Assembly (NCBI GenBank): GCA_902524215.1
Contig: CABZCK010000002.1
Span: forward strand, 52,639-116,638
Direction: 5' to 3'
Length of the DNA: 64,000 nt
Origin: an uncultured SAR116 cluster alpha proteobacterium
Lineage (GTDB): Bacteria; Pseudomonadota; Alphaproteobacteria; Puniceispirillales; Marisalimonadaceae
Below are positions 43,623 through 52,889 of the stretch, in pieces. Each line of letters opens with the position of its first letter. Position 1 is the stretch's first letter. The position numbers and the translations under genes are program-made. The notes under the pieces are model-generated. The model saw nothing but the letters and a program-made list of their open reading frames with translations. It searched no databases and had not been told where the DNA came from.

Positions 43623-45449
43623 ATGAAATTTGAAACTAATAAAATAAAAAATATAGCAATTATTGCACATGTAGATCATGGCAAAACAACTTTGGTTGAT
43701 AAAATGCTTCAACAATCTGGCACCTTTAAAGAACACGAGGAACTAAAAGAAAGAGTTTTAGATTCTAACGATCTTGAAAAAGAAAGAGGCATTACAATTT
43801 TATCCAAAAATACCGGTATAATTTGGAATGAATTTAGAATAAATATTATCGATACACCTGGTCATGCAGACTTTGGTGGAGAAGTTGAACGAATTCTTTC
43901 AATGGCAGATTCTGTCCTTTTACTTGTTGATGCAGTAGAAGGTCCAATGCCACAAACAACATTTGTTTTAAAAAAAGCTCTTGAAAGCTCCTTAAAACCA
44001 ATAGTAGTCATAAATAAAATAGATAGAGATGGTGCTAGACCTGACTGGGTATTAGATAAAACATTTGATTTGTTTGTAGAGCTAAATGCAAATGAGAAAC
44101 AATTAGACTTTCCAATAATTTATGCTTCAGCTTTGAATGGTTGGGCAACGAAAGAACATAACAAAAAAACAGATAACTTAAACGATCTATTCTCAATGAT
44201 AATTGATAATGTAGAATCTCCAGATGATAAATCAAATGAACCTCTACAAATGCAAATAACTGCATTAGATTATTCAAATTTTTTGGGCATTATTGGTATA
44301 GGAAAAGTAAAAAAAGGTTTAATTAAAAAAAATCAAACAGTCAGCATAATTGGTAAGGACGAAAAGGTAAAACAGGACAAAGTCTCTAAAATAATGATTT
44401 TTCAGGGCTTGCATCAAAAAGAAGTAGATGAGGCTTTTTGTGGGGATATAGTGGCATTAAGTGGTTTGGATGATTTAAAAATATCAGACACCATTTGCGA
44501 TCCAGAACATTTGGAAAAAATGCCTAATTTAAAAATTGATGAACCAACTTTTTCAATGATATTTCAAGTAAATGATAGCCCATTTGCAGGTAATGATGGA
44601 AAGTTTGTAACAAGCAGAGTACTCAAAGATAGATTAGATAAAGAAATAAAGACTAATGTAGCCTTAAAAGTAGAAAGTACAGAAAGCGCAGATAAGTTTA
44701 AAGTTTCTGGAAGAGGCGAGTTACATTTATCTATTTTAATTGAAAACATGAGAAGAGAGGGTTTTGAAATTGGTGTGTCTTCACCTGACGTAATTTATAA
44801 AACTATTGATGGGCAAAAATGTGAGCCTTTTGAAGACTTGATTTTGGATATTGAAGAACAACACCAAGGTGTTGTTATTGAAAAACTTGGAGAAAGAAAA
44901 GCTCAACTTATTAACTTAACTCCTTTTGAAAATAATAAGTTAAGATTAAATTATGAAATTCCAACTAGGGGATTAATTGGTTTTAGGTCAGAATTTTTAA
45001 CCCTCACTTCTGGAACTGGAATAATTAATCATACTTTTAAAGAATATAAACCTTGTGTCATCAACATCAACAGAAATAGAAAAAATGGAGCTCTTATTTC
45101 TATGAGTCAGGGAAAAGCTGTACCATACGCTTTATTCAACTTACAAGAACGAGGGAAATTAATTATTCCTAGTAACATTGAGGTATATGAAGGGATGATA
45201 ATTGGTTTTAATTCCAGAGAAAATGATCTAACTGTTAACCCACTAAAAACAAAACAATTAACTAATTTTCGTTCAAGTGGAGCTGATGAAGCAATAGTTT
45301 TAACACCAGAAACTAAGATTACATTAGAAAAGGCAATTGAGATGATCAATCATGATGAATTAATTGAGGTTACACCAAAAGAAATAAGACTTAGAAAAAG
45401 ATATTTAAAAGAACACGAAAGAAAAAAAGATCAAAGATCAAAAAATTAG
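43623..45449 (+). CDS. typA: Translational GTPase TypA/BipA
   Basis: 608 residues, the normal TypA size. G1 AHVDHGKTTL (14-23), G2 RGITI, G3 DTPGHADFGG, G4 NKID and G5 SAL are all present, followed by EF-G-like domains and the TypA-specific C-terminal domain (RSSGADEAIVLTP). A ribosome-associated GTPase for stress and low-temperature ribosome assembly. Single gene. Confidence 0.95.
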   Translation: MKFETNKIKNIAIIAHVDHGKTTLVDKMLQQSGTFKEHEELKERVLDSNDLEKERGITILSKNTGIIWNEFRINIIDTPGHADFGGEVERILSMADSVLLLVDAVEGPMPQTTFVLKKALESSLKPIVVINKIDRDGARPDWVLDKTFDLFVELNANEKQLDFPIIYASALNGWATKEHNKKTDNLNDLFSMIIDNVESPDDKSNEPLQMQITALDYSNFLGIIGIGKVKKGLIKKNQTVSIIGKDEKVKQDKVSKIMIFQGLHQKEVDEAFCGDIVALSGLDDLKISDTICDPEHLEKMPNLKIDEPTFSMIFQVNDSPFAGNDGKFVTSRVLKDRLDKEIKTNVALKVESTESADKFKVSGRGELHLSILIENMRREGFEIGVSSPDVIYKTIDGQKCEPFEDLILDIEEQHQGVVIEKLGERKAQLINLTPFENNKLRLNYEIPTRGLIGFRSEFLTLTSGTGIINHTFKEYKPCVININRNRKNGALISMSQGKAVPYALFNLQERGKLIIPSNIEVYEGMIIGFNSRENDLTVNPLKTKQLTNFRSSGADEAIVLTPETKITLEKAIEMINHDELIEVTPKEIRLRKRYLKEHERKKDQRSKN

Positions 45450-45450
45450 A

Positions 45451-45609
45451 TTAATTTTTTTTTGATACAAATAAGTCTCTAATTGTTGCAAAAAACAAAA
45501 ACCAAGATAAACGCAATTTACCAAATATTGACTTATTTTTTTTCAATGAATTGTATTGATCTATGCCACAAGATGTTTTGACAAAATCTTCAACTGAAAG
45601 TTTTTTCAT
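45451..45609 (-). CDS. Small hypothetical protein (52 residues)
   Basis: ORF convergent with typA, whose stop is 1 bp away. The product begins MKKLSVEDFVKTSCGIDQYN and continues with a basic, aromatic helix (KLRLSWFLFFATIRDLF). The mixed composition, with W, C, G and R in an AT-rich background, suggests real coding. No clear ribosome site and no recognised family. Confidence 0.5.
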   Translation of the reverse strand: MKKLSVEDFVKTSCGIDQYNSLKKNKSIFGKLRLSWFLFFATIRDLFVSKKN

Positions 45610-45823
45610 TTTTGTCAGATTTTCTTGATTTGAAATATATAACGTTTTTAAAAAACTTTTCTATCTTGTTATAATTGAAATAACTAATACATGCTAATAA
45701 AGCTAATAAAAAAGATGACAAAATACTAGTTGAACCTATACACATAAATTAATTATAGTTTTTTTTTACTTCATTTGCAATTTTATAAATTTTCAATTTA
45801 AAAAAAATTACTATATTCATTAT

Positions 45824-46372
45824 TTACTTTTTTAAATACAATAATGGACTATCTTCCATTTCTAACTGCATAACATCATTAAATTTATTAAAAAAAGTAC
45901 ACAAAGTTATACGAAATGTTAATTCAACCATTTGCTCCTCAGAAAAGTATTCTCTAAGTTTTTCATATACTTTATCTTGAATTTTATTATGATCTTTTGT
46001 GATCTGAACAGCATAGTCACGTACTAAAATATCTAATGGTTCTAAACCAGGACAATCTGCTTCCAATATATTATCAACCGTAACATTTGATAATCCCTCA
46101 GATATCAAATTTGGTGCATGATGTGCCACACAATAATCACATTTGTTAACAGCAGAAACAGACACAATTGCAATTTCTAAATATCTTTTGTCTATAATTG
46201 GCTTATCAGCCATTTCCATCAACATACTCATCATGTGTTTAAATATAATTGGTCTATGAGCAAAAACTTTTGCTTGATTAGAAAATGGTCCATAATTTTC
46301 AATAAATTTTTTATATATAGGACGTATTTCTTTTGAAACTTCGTCAATTTGTATGTCTTTGACTCTAGCCAT
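45824..46372 (-). CDS. Carboxymuconolactone decarboxylase/AhpD-like family protein
   Basis: 182 residues. NKCDYCVAHHAPNLI carries the CxxC and following histidine of the peroxidase-type CMD family, in the usual EIAIVSVSAVNKCDYC setting. That redox motif fits an alkylhydroperoxidase D-like activity rather than the PcaC decarboxylase. GGAG lies 6 nt before the ATG. Alone on its transcript, after a gap with nothing visible at 45610-45823. Confidence 0.85.
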   Translation of the reverse strand: MARVKDIQIDEVSKEIRPIYKKFIENYGPFSNQAKVFAHRPIIFKHMMSMLMEMADKPIIDKRYLEIAIVSVSAVNKCDYCVAHHAPNLISEGLSNVTVDNILEADCPGLEPLDILVRDYAVQITKDHNKIQDKVYEKLREYFSEEQMVELTFRITLCTFFNKFNDVMQLEMEDSPLLYLKK

Positions 46373-46410
46373 ATTAAATCTCCATTAGTTAAATAATTTT
46401 AAAAGATATG

Positions 46411-48165
46411 TTAATCTTTTTTGTTAGAAATCCAAACTGTTTGAAAAGGCTTTAATTTTAATATTTTTAAATTATTCAAACTTTCGTCAGGCTTTAAAAG
46501 ATCAAACCATAATTGATTTTCAAACAAGTTTATTTTACTTAATTTTAACTCTCTTACAACTGAAGATATATTCGTTATAGCAAAAATATTTTGGCTTCTA
46601 TCAATACTCTGTCTCCAAACACCAAATAATTTATTCCCAAGAGTTAGAGTATATTGTGTTGCATTTGGATGAAAGGCAATTTGTTTCTGCCTCAGAGATA
46701 TAATTTTTAGTATTTTTGAATATATAGTATTTTCTAAAGAGTTTTTATTTTTTAATTTTTTACTTAGATCACTAAAATCCCACTTGAAACGATTTATATT
46801 CCTTTTAATTCCTGTTTTTATGAATGCGTTTTGATCATTAGAAGTTCCAAATAGTGAATTAAAATAAATGGCAGGAACACCCTCTAAAGCAAGTAAGATT
46901 GAATGTGCAGCAATATATCTTTCAACTGCAAAATTTCCATCTTTATCAAAATCTGTTCGTTTTAATGCGTCAAACAAAGTGATATTAACTTCATATACTT
47001 TGTTTTTAGTTTCAACTTTTCTAAAAGAGAATTTTCCGCCATTTTTTTCTACTCTTTTAAAAAGTTTATCTAAAATAATATTGTCTAAAATACCTTCAGC
47101 TGGCCTCATTCCGATCCCATCATGAGATGCAATAAAATTTAGATAAGCATTATTAATTTGTGCAGGTGGCATACTTTTACTCCAACCTGATATTTTAGAA
47201 CTATCCTCAAATAAAAAAGTATATAAAATCAACGGAGGCAATGGGAAGTTATAAATCCAATTTGCTTCATCATCATTCCCAAAATAACTTAAATTTTCTT
47301 TTCTAGGTAAATTTGTTTCTGTAACAATTAATGCATAAGGATTTATGAAATTTACAATTAATCTTAATAATTTAACAATCTCATGTGTTTCTGGCAAATT
47401 AACACAAGATGTACCATGTTTTTTCCAGATGAATGCTACTGCATCTAGCCTAAAAGTTGTGATCCCCTTACTTAGAAGCAAAAGAATTATTTCAATAAAC
47501 TCAATTAACACAACAGGGTCTTTGAAATTTAAATCAATTTGATCGTGACTAAATGTACACCACAAATTCTTTTTCTTTTTTTTATAATTATATATTTGAA
47601 TTAAATTATGGTCTCTTGGTCTTATCACTTTTGAAAAATCAAAATTATCACCGATTGTAAAAAAAAAGTTTTTATAATCTTCTTTTTCTTTGATGAATGA
47701 ATTAAACCATAAGCCTTTTATTGAAGAATGGTTCAAAATCAAGTCTGCCATTATTGACGCATGATTTGACAATAAACGTATATCACTCCATGTGCCTAAA
47801 TTTTTACTTACATTTTTGTGATCAGTTACTGAAAACCCTCCATCACTACTAGATGGATAAAATGGCAATACATGCAATATTTCAAAAAAGTTTTTAAGAT
47901 GTTTTTCAAAAAAATTTTTTAAAGTTTTTAAAGGTACTTCGTTTTTATTTTTTAGGTTATCTCCATAAGAGATTAATAAAAGAGTTTTTTCAGAAATAAT
48001 TTTGTTTTTGAATTTATAATCTTTTTGAAATGTTTTTATTAATTCTAGTATTAAATCTGAATAATACTTAATATTAAATCTTGTTTTCTCATTTCTGTAG
48101 ATAAATAATAATTTTTTATAAATTAAATGGTCAACGTTTTTTATATTAAGATTTGTATTTTTCAT
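46411..48165 (-). CDS. GH13 sucrose-phosphorylase-type enzyme, probable glucosylglycerate phosphorylase
   Basis: 584 residues. The GH13 catalytic set is visible: nucleophile D in FRLDAVAFIWK, acid/base E in VTETNLPRKEN and the transition-state D in ASHDGIGMRP. The form is that of the sucrose/glucosylglycerate phosphorylase subfamily (GH13_18), which release glucose-1-phosphate. It overlaps the end of gpgS by 20 bp and follows gpgP-gpgS, so glucosylglycerate is the most likely substrate. Sucrose or glucosylglycerol cannot be excluded from sequence alone. Confidence 0.8.
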   Translation of the reverse strand: MKNTNLNIKNVDHLIYKKLLFIYRNEKTRFNIKYYSDLILELIKTFQKDYKFKNKIISEKTLLLISYGDNLKNKNEVPLKTLKNFFEKHLKNFFEILHVLPFYPSSSDGGFSVTDHKNVSKNLGTWSDIRLLSNHASIMADLILNHSSIKGLWFNSFIKEKEDYKNFFFTIGDNFDFSKVIRPRDHNLIQIYNYKKKKKNLWCTFSHDQIDLNFKDPVVLIEFIEIILLLLSKGITTFRLDAVAFIWKKHGTSCVNLPETHEIVKLLRLIVNFINPYALIVTETNLPRKENLSYFGNDDEANWIYNFPLPPLILYTFLFEDSSKISGWSKSMPPAQINNAYLNFIASHDGIGMRPAEGILDNIILDKLFKRVEKNGGKFSFRKVETKNKVYEVNITLFDALKRTDFDKDGNFAVERYIAAHSILLALEGVPAIYFNSLFGTSNDQNAFIKTGIKRNINRFKWDFSDLSKKLKNKNSLENTIYSKILKIISLRQKQIAFHPNATQYTLTLGNKLFGVWRQSIDRSQNIFAITNISSVVRELKLSKINLFENQLWFDLLKPDESLNNLKILKLKPFQTVWISNKKD

Positions 48166-49369
48166 TATCTAACTCAACTTTTTGCTTCAACCTATTCATA
48201 AAATTTGGAATTGCACTGTTAACTCTGCTCCAAGTTGGTATAAATGGAGTATCCATTGGGTTTTCAAAAAAACTTTCCCCAGCTTTCATGATATTTAAAG
48301 CAAACAATTCAACAGCTTTTTCTTCCATATGAGAGTCATATTTGAGACCATTCATTAAAGCATCACTTCTGTAAATATCAATCATGTCTAATGCAGTTCT
48401 ATAATATGTTGCTTTTATTGAACGAAATGTTTCAAGACTAAAAGAGTTACCTTGAGTAGCTAATTTTTTTATTAAAGTTTTAATAATATCAATGGACATT
48501 TTAGATAAACCTTTAGTTTGGTCATCAATAGATAAATCTTGATGTTTATGATCATATGTATCAGCTAAATCAACTTGACATATCCTATTTGATGCTTGAT
48601 TCCTGTACATCTCGGATAAAATCCCAATCTCTATTCCCCAATCACATGGAATTCTCATATCAGCCATTAAGTTTCTCCTAAAGGAAAACTCTCCAGCTAG
48701 TGGATATTTAAATGCTTTCATATAATCAAGATAATCGTTGTGACCAACAGTTTTTTCCATTGCCGTGAGAAGTGGTGTAACTAATAATCTTGAAACTCTA
48801 CCGTTCATTTTGCCTTCTGCAACTCTTGGATAATAACCTTTACAGAATTCAAAATTAAATAGTGGATTGACAACTGGATAAAAAAGTTTAGCTAATAACC
48901 TTCTATCAAATGTTAATATATCACAATCATGAAAAGCTATGGATCTCGCCTCACCTCTAGCAATAGCCATACCCAAACAATACCAAACATTTCGTCCTTT
49001 ACCTAGCTCCTGAGGAGCTAAATTATAATTTTTTAGCTCTTTATCTAATTTTAGAAGATTAGGACCATCATTCCATAAAATAGTGAATGGACAATTTAAT
49101 TTCTTAAAAAAGTTCCAAGCTTTCTTTGCTTGCTCTTCATTAGCCCTGTCTAACCCTATGATTATATGATTTAAATAATTCGTTTTGCTAATTTCACTAA
49201 CTATGTTTGGTAATGCATTACCTTCTAATTCAGAATAGAGACAAGGAAGAATAAGTTCCATTTTTCTATCCTTAGAGAATTTTTTTAAATCGCGTTCCAA
49301 ATCTTTCAAATCTCTGTTAGAAAAATCATGCAAAGTTGCAACTACACCATTTTGAGAAAATTCACTCAT
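48146..49369 (-). CDS. gpgS: Glucosyl-3-phosphoglycerate synthase
   Basis: 407 residues, GT81-type GT-A fold. HDCDILTFDR carries the metal-binding acids, and CKGYYPRVAEGKMNGRVSRL with PLAGEFSFRRNL are characteristic of GpgS. It joins glucose from a nucleotide sugar to 3-phosphoglycerate. It overlaps the gpgP stop by 4 bp (ATGA), so the two are translated as a pair. Confidence 0.9.
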   Translation of the reverse strand: MSEFSQNGVVATLHDFSNRDLKDLERDLKKFSKDRKMELILPCLYSELEGNALPNIVSEISKTNYLNHIIIGLDRANEEQAKKAWNFFKKLNCPFTILWNDGPNLLKLDKELKNYNLAPQELGKGRNVWYCLGMAIARGEARSIAFHDCDILTFDRRLLAKLFYPVVNPLFNFEFCKGYYPRVAEGKMNGRVSRLLVTPLLTAMEKTVGHNDYLDYMKAFKYPLAGEFSFRRNLMADMRIPCDWGIEIGILSEMYRNQASNRICQVDLADTYDHKHQDLSIDDQTKGLSKMSIDIIKTLIKKLATQGNSFSLETFRSIKATYYRTALDMIDIYRSDALMNGLKYDSHMEEKAVELFALNIMKAGESFFENPMDTPFIPTWSRVNSAIPNFMNRLKQKVELDNEKYKS

Positions 49370-50175
49370 CTAGTTCTAACTTCTTTTATAATATTTAAGG
49401 TTTTATTAACAACTTCAACCCAACCATCAGGAGCTTCTTTTTTTGAGACCATACATTGATTTTTGAAATTTATATTTTTAAGAGGACCATTTTTTACTAA
49501 ACATGGATAATCACATTTATCTAACATATCAAAATCATTTTCATTATCACCTACACAAATTGAAACATAATTTTTTTTAGTTTCATTTGACAATAATGAG
49601 ATGAATCTCATCATTGCATTACCTTTTGAAACCTTATCTCCTAAACTAAGAACTCTTCCACCGAATTGGATGTTCAGTCCATGAGCTTTTACGTTATTTT
49701 TTAATTCTAATTCTTCTTCTTTATTTCCTAAAAAAATAAATGGCATTGAAAATTTTCTATTCATAGCTTTAGATATTTTATTTTTAGGCAAACCCAAAAC
49801 CTCAATTTGATTTTGTAAAGTTTCATTTTCAAGAATTAAGCATTTTTTTTGAAGCTTAAAATTTATGTTATCTGAAAAGTTTTTAAATATTGTTTCTTTA
49901 TTTCTACTAAGACATATCTTTTCATTTAATTTATCATTTAAAAAATTTAAGCCATATATACAAGATCCGTTTTCGCTAATATAAACTTTTGGTATCTCTA
50001 ATTTTTCACATATTTCGTCAAGCTCTAAATCTGTTTTACTACTATTAGGAATGATGTTAATACCTTTACTTATACAATTTTTGATTAGATCTAAAGCAGC
50101 TTTAAATTCAAAAGTTTTTTTATTTAATAAGGTACCGTCAAGATCTGTAAATAATAGAATATTATCAAAACTCAT
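49366..50175 (-). CDS. HAD-family glucosyl-/mannosyl-3-phosphoglycerate phosphatase
   Basis: 269 residues from ATG 50175, preceded by AAGAG; a longer frame begins at 50196. LFTDLDGTLLN carries the nucleophile, and GDNENDFDML the metal site. The cap domain is that of MpgP/YedP phosphatases. Beside gpgS it would remove phosphate from glucosyl-3-phosphoglycerate to give glucosylglycerate, an osmolyte low in nitrogen demand. Confidence 0.87.
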   Translation of the reverse strand: MSFDNILLFTDLDGTLLNKKTFEFKAALDLIKNCISKGINIIPNSSKTDLELDEICEKLEIPKVYISENGSCIYGLNFLNDKLNEKICLSRNKETIFKNFSDNINFKLQKKCLILENETLQNQIEVLGLPKNKISKAMNRKFSMPFIFLGNKEEELELKNNVKAHGLNIQFGGRVLSLGDKVSKGNAMMRFISLLSNETKKNYVSICVGDNENDFDMLDKCDYPCLVKNGPLKNINFKNQCMVSKKEAPDGWVEVVNKTLNIIKEVRTR

Positions 50176-50320
50176 ATTTACTCTTTTAACAGACATTTAA
50201 AATAACAAAAGTATGTTTAATTGTAATTTAATCATTATTAAATTTTTGCTTAATAATTAAGTTTTTTAAATAAAATCTTAGTCTTATTCCTTAAAGAAAG
50301 AAATAATTATTACATGCAAT

Positions 50321-50710
50321 TCAATTTTTTGAAAGTTCATCAAGAATTGGACAATTAGGTTTGTCATCTCCATGACAATTCGAAGCTAAAAAACTAAGCT
50401 CATTTCTTAAATCTTTAAGATCATTTAGCTTACTATCAATTTGTGATATTTTTTCTAGAGTTATCTTTTTAACTTCTTTGCTTGTTCTGTTTTTGTCTTC
50501 ATACAGAGATAATAATTCTTTACATTCATCAATGCTGAAATCAAACTTTCTTGCCTTCCCAATAAATTTAAGTTTGGCTACTTCTTCATCAGTATACTCT
50601 CTATAACCTGAGGAAATATTTTGCTCTGGTTTAACTAAACCTATGTTTGCGTAATATCTTACTGTTTTAATCGTTAAATTTGATAATTTAGCTGCTTTTC
50701 CAATATTCAT
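50321..50710 (-). CDS. cueR: MerR-family copper regulator, CueR-like
   Basis: 129 residues. N-terminal MerR helix-turn-helix (NIGKAAKLSNLTIKTVRYY), dimerisation helix and metal loop with C112 and C120 in CHGDDKPNC, the same positions as in E. coli CueR. CueR senses Cu(I) and activates promoters with 19-bp spacers by bending DNA. Two such promoters lie in this window, one in the adjoining gap (50721-50751) and one at 56765-56795, both facing copper genes. Confidence 0.9.
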   Translation of the reverse strand: MNIGKAAKLSNLTIKTVRYYANIGLVKPEQNISSGYREYTDEEVAKLKFIGKARKFDFSIDECKELLSLYEDKNRTSKEVKKITLEKISQIDSKLNDLKDLRNELSFLASNCHGDDKPNCPILDELSKN

Positions 50711-50720
50711 TATTTTTTCC

Positions 50721-50751
50721 TTTACTCTACCCTGAGGGGAAAGTATATATT
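50721..50751 (+). promoter_or_regulatory. CueR-type promoter/operator upstream of the DUF4396 gene
   Basis: TTTACT (-35), then exactly 19 bases, then TATATT (-10). The spacer contains the dyad ACTCTACCC-TGA-GGGGAAAGT, matching the MerR-class copper operator (7 of 9 arm positions pair). The -10 lies 22 bp before the ATG of the DUF4396 gene. The regulator gene is divergent across the same gap. Confidence 0.8.
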
Positions 50752-50772
50752 AGTATCACTAATGGGAAAATA

Positions 50773-51216
50773 ATGTCAATCCAAAATACTTTATCGATAA
50801 ATTGGTATTGCCATCATACTTGGCTTCAATCTTCAAAAAACACTTCATGGTGTTTGTTAGGTTGTTGTATTGGCGACTTTGGCACTATTGCTTTTTTTCA
50901 ATTTACAGGAATTGCCTGGTCAGTTTTAGCAATCATGTCATTAGCAATTATAAACGGTATATTAACATCTATAGCACTTGAAACTTATATACTTTCAAGA
51001 CAAATGTCTTTCAATATAGCTTTCAAGACAGCTATAGGAATGTCACTCGTTTCAATGATTTCGATGGAAGTTGCGATGAATGTTACAGACGTCATTTTTA
51101 CTGGAGGAGCTATCTTAACTTGGTGGGTTATACCTTTAATGCTGATAGCTGGATTTATAACACCACTTCCATACAATTATTGGAGGCTTAAAGCCTTAGG
51201 AAAAGCATGCCATTAA
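50773..51216 (+). CDS. DUF4396-family membrane protein of the copper island
   Basis: 147 residues, four helices. WCLLGCCIGDFGTIAFFQFT, AIINGILTSIALET, MGMSLVSMISMEVAMN and PLPYNYWRLKALGKACH are the DUF4396 signatures. The conserved H, C and M residues suggest a metal-related role in the membrane. Function unknown. It follows a CueR-type promoter directly and overlaps the cytochrome c gene, so it should be copper-induced. Confidence 0.85.
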   Translation: MSIQNTLSINWYCHHTWLQSSKNTSWCLLGCCIGDFGTIAFFQFTGIAWSVLAIMSLAIINGILTSIALETYILSRQMSFNIAFKTAIGMSLVSMISMEVAMNVTDVIFTGGAILTWWVIPLMLIAGFITPLPYNYWRLKALGKACH

Positions 51217-51686
51217 TGTATTTTAAAAACAAATTTTTCATTATTTCAGTCTTGATTACACTACCAACATTATATTTTTTAATGACTTACTCCAATAAGT
51301 CAAATGCTAGTATAAATTTAAATACAACTGATAATTCGGTAATAGAAAATGGTAAAAAAATTTATGCTGATAATTGCGCATCATGTCATGGTGTTAACTT
51401 AGAAGGACAAAAAAACTGGATGTCACGATTACCTGATGGATTGATGCCAGCACCTCCTCATGACGAAACAGGTCACACATGGCATCACCCAGACAGGTAT
51501 TTATTCATGGTTACCAAGTACGGAATTGAAGAATTCATTGGAGAAAAATATCCAAATAATATGCCTGCTTATAAAGATTTATTAAGCGATGAAGAAATTA
51601 TTGCTGTACTTTCTTATATAAAGAGCACGTGGCCTAAAAAAATAAAAGAAATCCATAATAATATTAATTCTAGATCAAAACGTTAA
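51207..51686 (+). CDS. Membrane-anchored or exported c-type cytochrome
   Basis: 159 residues. An N-terminal hydrophobic segment (about 8-28) precedes a single haem site CASCHG (C57, C60, H61), with a distal Met probably in NNMPAYKD. The start ATG 51207 has AGGA 5 nt upstream and overlaps DUF4396 by 10 bp; TAATG at 51214-51218 gives a second option. The GLMPAPPHDETGHTWHHP stretch is typical of the cytochromes that accompany copper-resistance genes. Role may be electron transfer to or from a copper redox enzyme. Confidence 0.85.
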   Translation: MPLMYFKNKFFIISVLITLPTLYFLMTYSNKSNASINLNTTDNSVIENGKKIYADNCASCHGVNLEGQKNWMSRLPDGLMPAPPHDETGHTWHHPDRYLFMVTKYGIEEFIGEKYPNNMPAYKDLLSDEEIIAVLSYIKSTWPKKIKEIHNNINSRSKR

Positions 51687-51788
51687 ATTAAGGAGCAACA
51701 GTGGAGTGAATTTTAAAGTAACATATAGAAACTAACCTAATTGTTATCCAAATAGTGGTTATTTCTTTACTAATACTTAAGGTATTGA

Positions 51789-51968
51789 AACTGTATCTCT
51801 TCATTAAATTATATCAATTCGACAAGCCAAAAAATACCGAATGTTATTATAAAATTACATAACAAAGGTTGGTTAAATAATGAAATAGTTACTTTCTTAA
51901 ACCTAAATGGGGTTCAAAGAAGAAATAAGAAAGAAATTATTAAAGAGAATTTATATAGATTAAAATAA
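51789..51968 (+). pseudogene. Possible remnant of a recombinase C-terminus
   Basis: A 59-codon open stretch with no start codon between the cytochrome and copD genes. The part KLHNKGWLNNEIVTFLNLNG followed by VQRRNKKEI and NLYRLK resembles the resolvase-family recombinase pattern (helix, L-N-x-x-G-x-x-x-R-x-G/N-K, then V-x-R-hydrophobic). The rest of such a gene is missing. Similarity is judged by eye and weak. The whole gap 51687-52016 otherwise holds nothing I recognise. Confidence 0.25.
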
Positions 51969-52016
51969 AAAACTCAAAACTTCATCTAAGAGCGAGGCTG
52001 AATTAAATAAATGATT

Positions 52017-52886
52017 TTAACCACCCATAGGTAAAGTCATCGAAGTTGTAAGAATACTAGTTAAGGATAAAATGAGTAATGCAATGAACATTTCAATGCG
52101 AATGGATTTTTTTAGTTGTATCGAGCCAACTGTAGGCTCGTTTTTTATTAATGGAACATTTTTAAATTTATTTAGAGCTCCAAATAAAAGTAATAAAGAA
52201 ACAAAAGACATTTTAATTAAAAATGCGTTACCATAAGAAGTACTGAATAATAAACTAATGTCATTCATCAAAATATATGCAAATGAACCTCCAGATATTA
52301 TTAAAACAGCCAAATAAAAGACAGCTAGAATACCAAATCTATGGGCTATTACATGAAGATTACTTGTTTTAGCAGATGAGCACATATTGTATAACGGGAT
52401 AAAAGATCCAAGCCAAAACGCCACACAAATGAGATGAAATAATAGTAAAATCTGTGCCAAGATACCAGATTTTTGGGAATGACCTGTATAAATAAATGAT
52501 AAAAGGACAAAACCAATACCTAGCCACCCAAGGAACTTTAAAGAGGCTACCTTATGTCTTGTGCTAATTACAGTCAGTATAAAACCAATTAATGCAAAAA
52601 TTGCTGCATATCCCGCCTTTGATGTTAAAGCAAGCTCTAAAATAATTGGGTCTAAAATACTCAAAAATTCTCCACCTAAATTACCTGCTATGGAAAATAT
52701 CATCCCAACTGATATTATAAGGCCGTACAAACAGCTCTTTTGAGATAAGAAGTTACAGTATTCCATGTTGTCTATTGTTTGATATTTACTAAAATGAAGA
52801 TCAAATAATTTTGTTCCAACTACTGCTAATCCAACTAAATAAAGTAGAACTTTCAAAACAGGAGTAAAAACCATCCATACATCCAT
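52017..52886 (-). CDS. copD: CopD-family copper resistance membrane protein
   Basis: 289 residues from ATG 52886 (a TTG is just before), eight helices. GLIISVGMIFSIAGNLG, IYTGHSQKSG, LLFHLICVAFWLGSFIPLY and GNAFLIKMS fit CopD, the inner-membrane partner of CopC thought to move copper inward. It starts 3 bp after the multicopper oxidase stop and ends the copC-to-copD unit. Confidence 0.88.
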   Translation of the reverse strand: MDVWMVFTPVLKVLLYLVGLAVVGTKLFDLHFSKYQTIDNMEYCNFLSQKSCLYGLIISVGMIFSIAGNLGGEFLSILDPIILELALTSKAGYAAIFALIGFILTVISTRHKVASLKFLGWLGIGFVLLSFIYTGHSQKSGILAQILLLFHLICVAFWLGSFIPLYNMCSSAKTSNLHVIAHRFGILAVFYLAVLIISGGSFAYILMNDISLLFSTSYGNAFLIKMSFVSLLLLFGALNKFKNVPLIKNEPTVGSIQLKKSIRIEMFIALLILSLTSILTTSMTLPMGG

Positions 52887-52889
52887 CAA

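Noticed and set aside
45441-45459. AT-only inverted repeat between typA and the convergent small ORF as a terminator
   Set aside because: The 8-bp arms consist only of A and T; such symmetry is common by chance at this base composition.
45824-46372. PcaC (4-carboxymuconolactone decarboxylase) to complete the pca pathway
   Set aside because: The CxxC peroxidase-type motif and 182-residue length fit the AhpD-like branch; PcaC lacks the CxxC.
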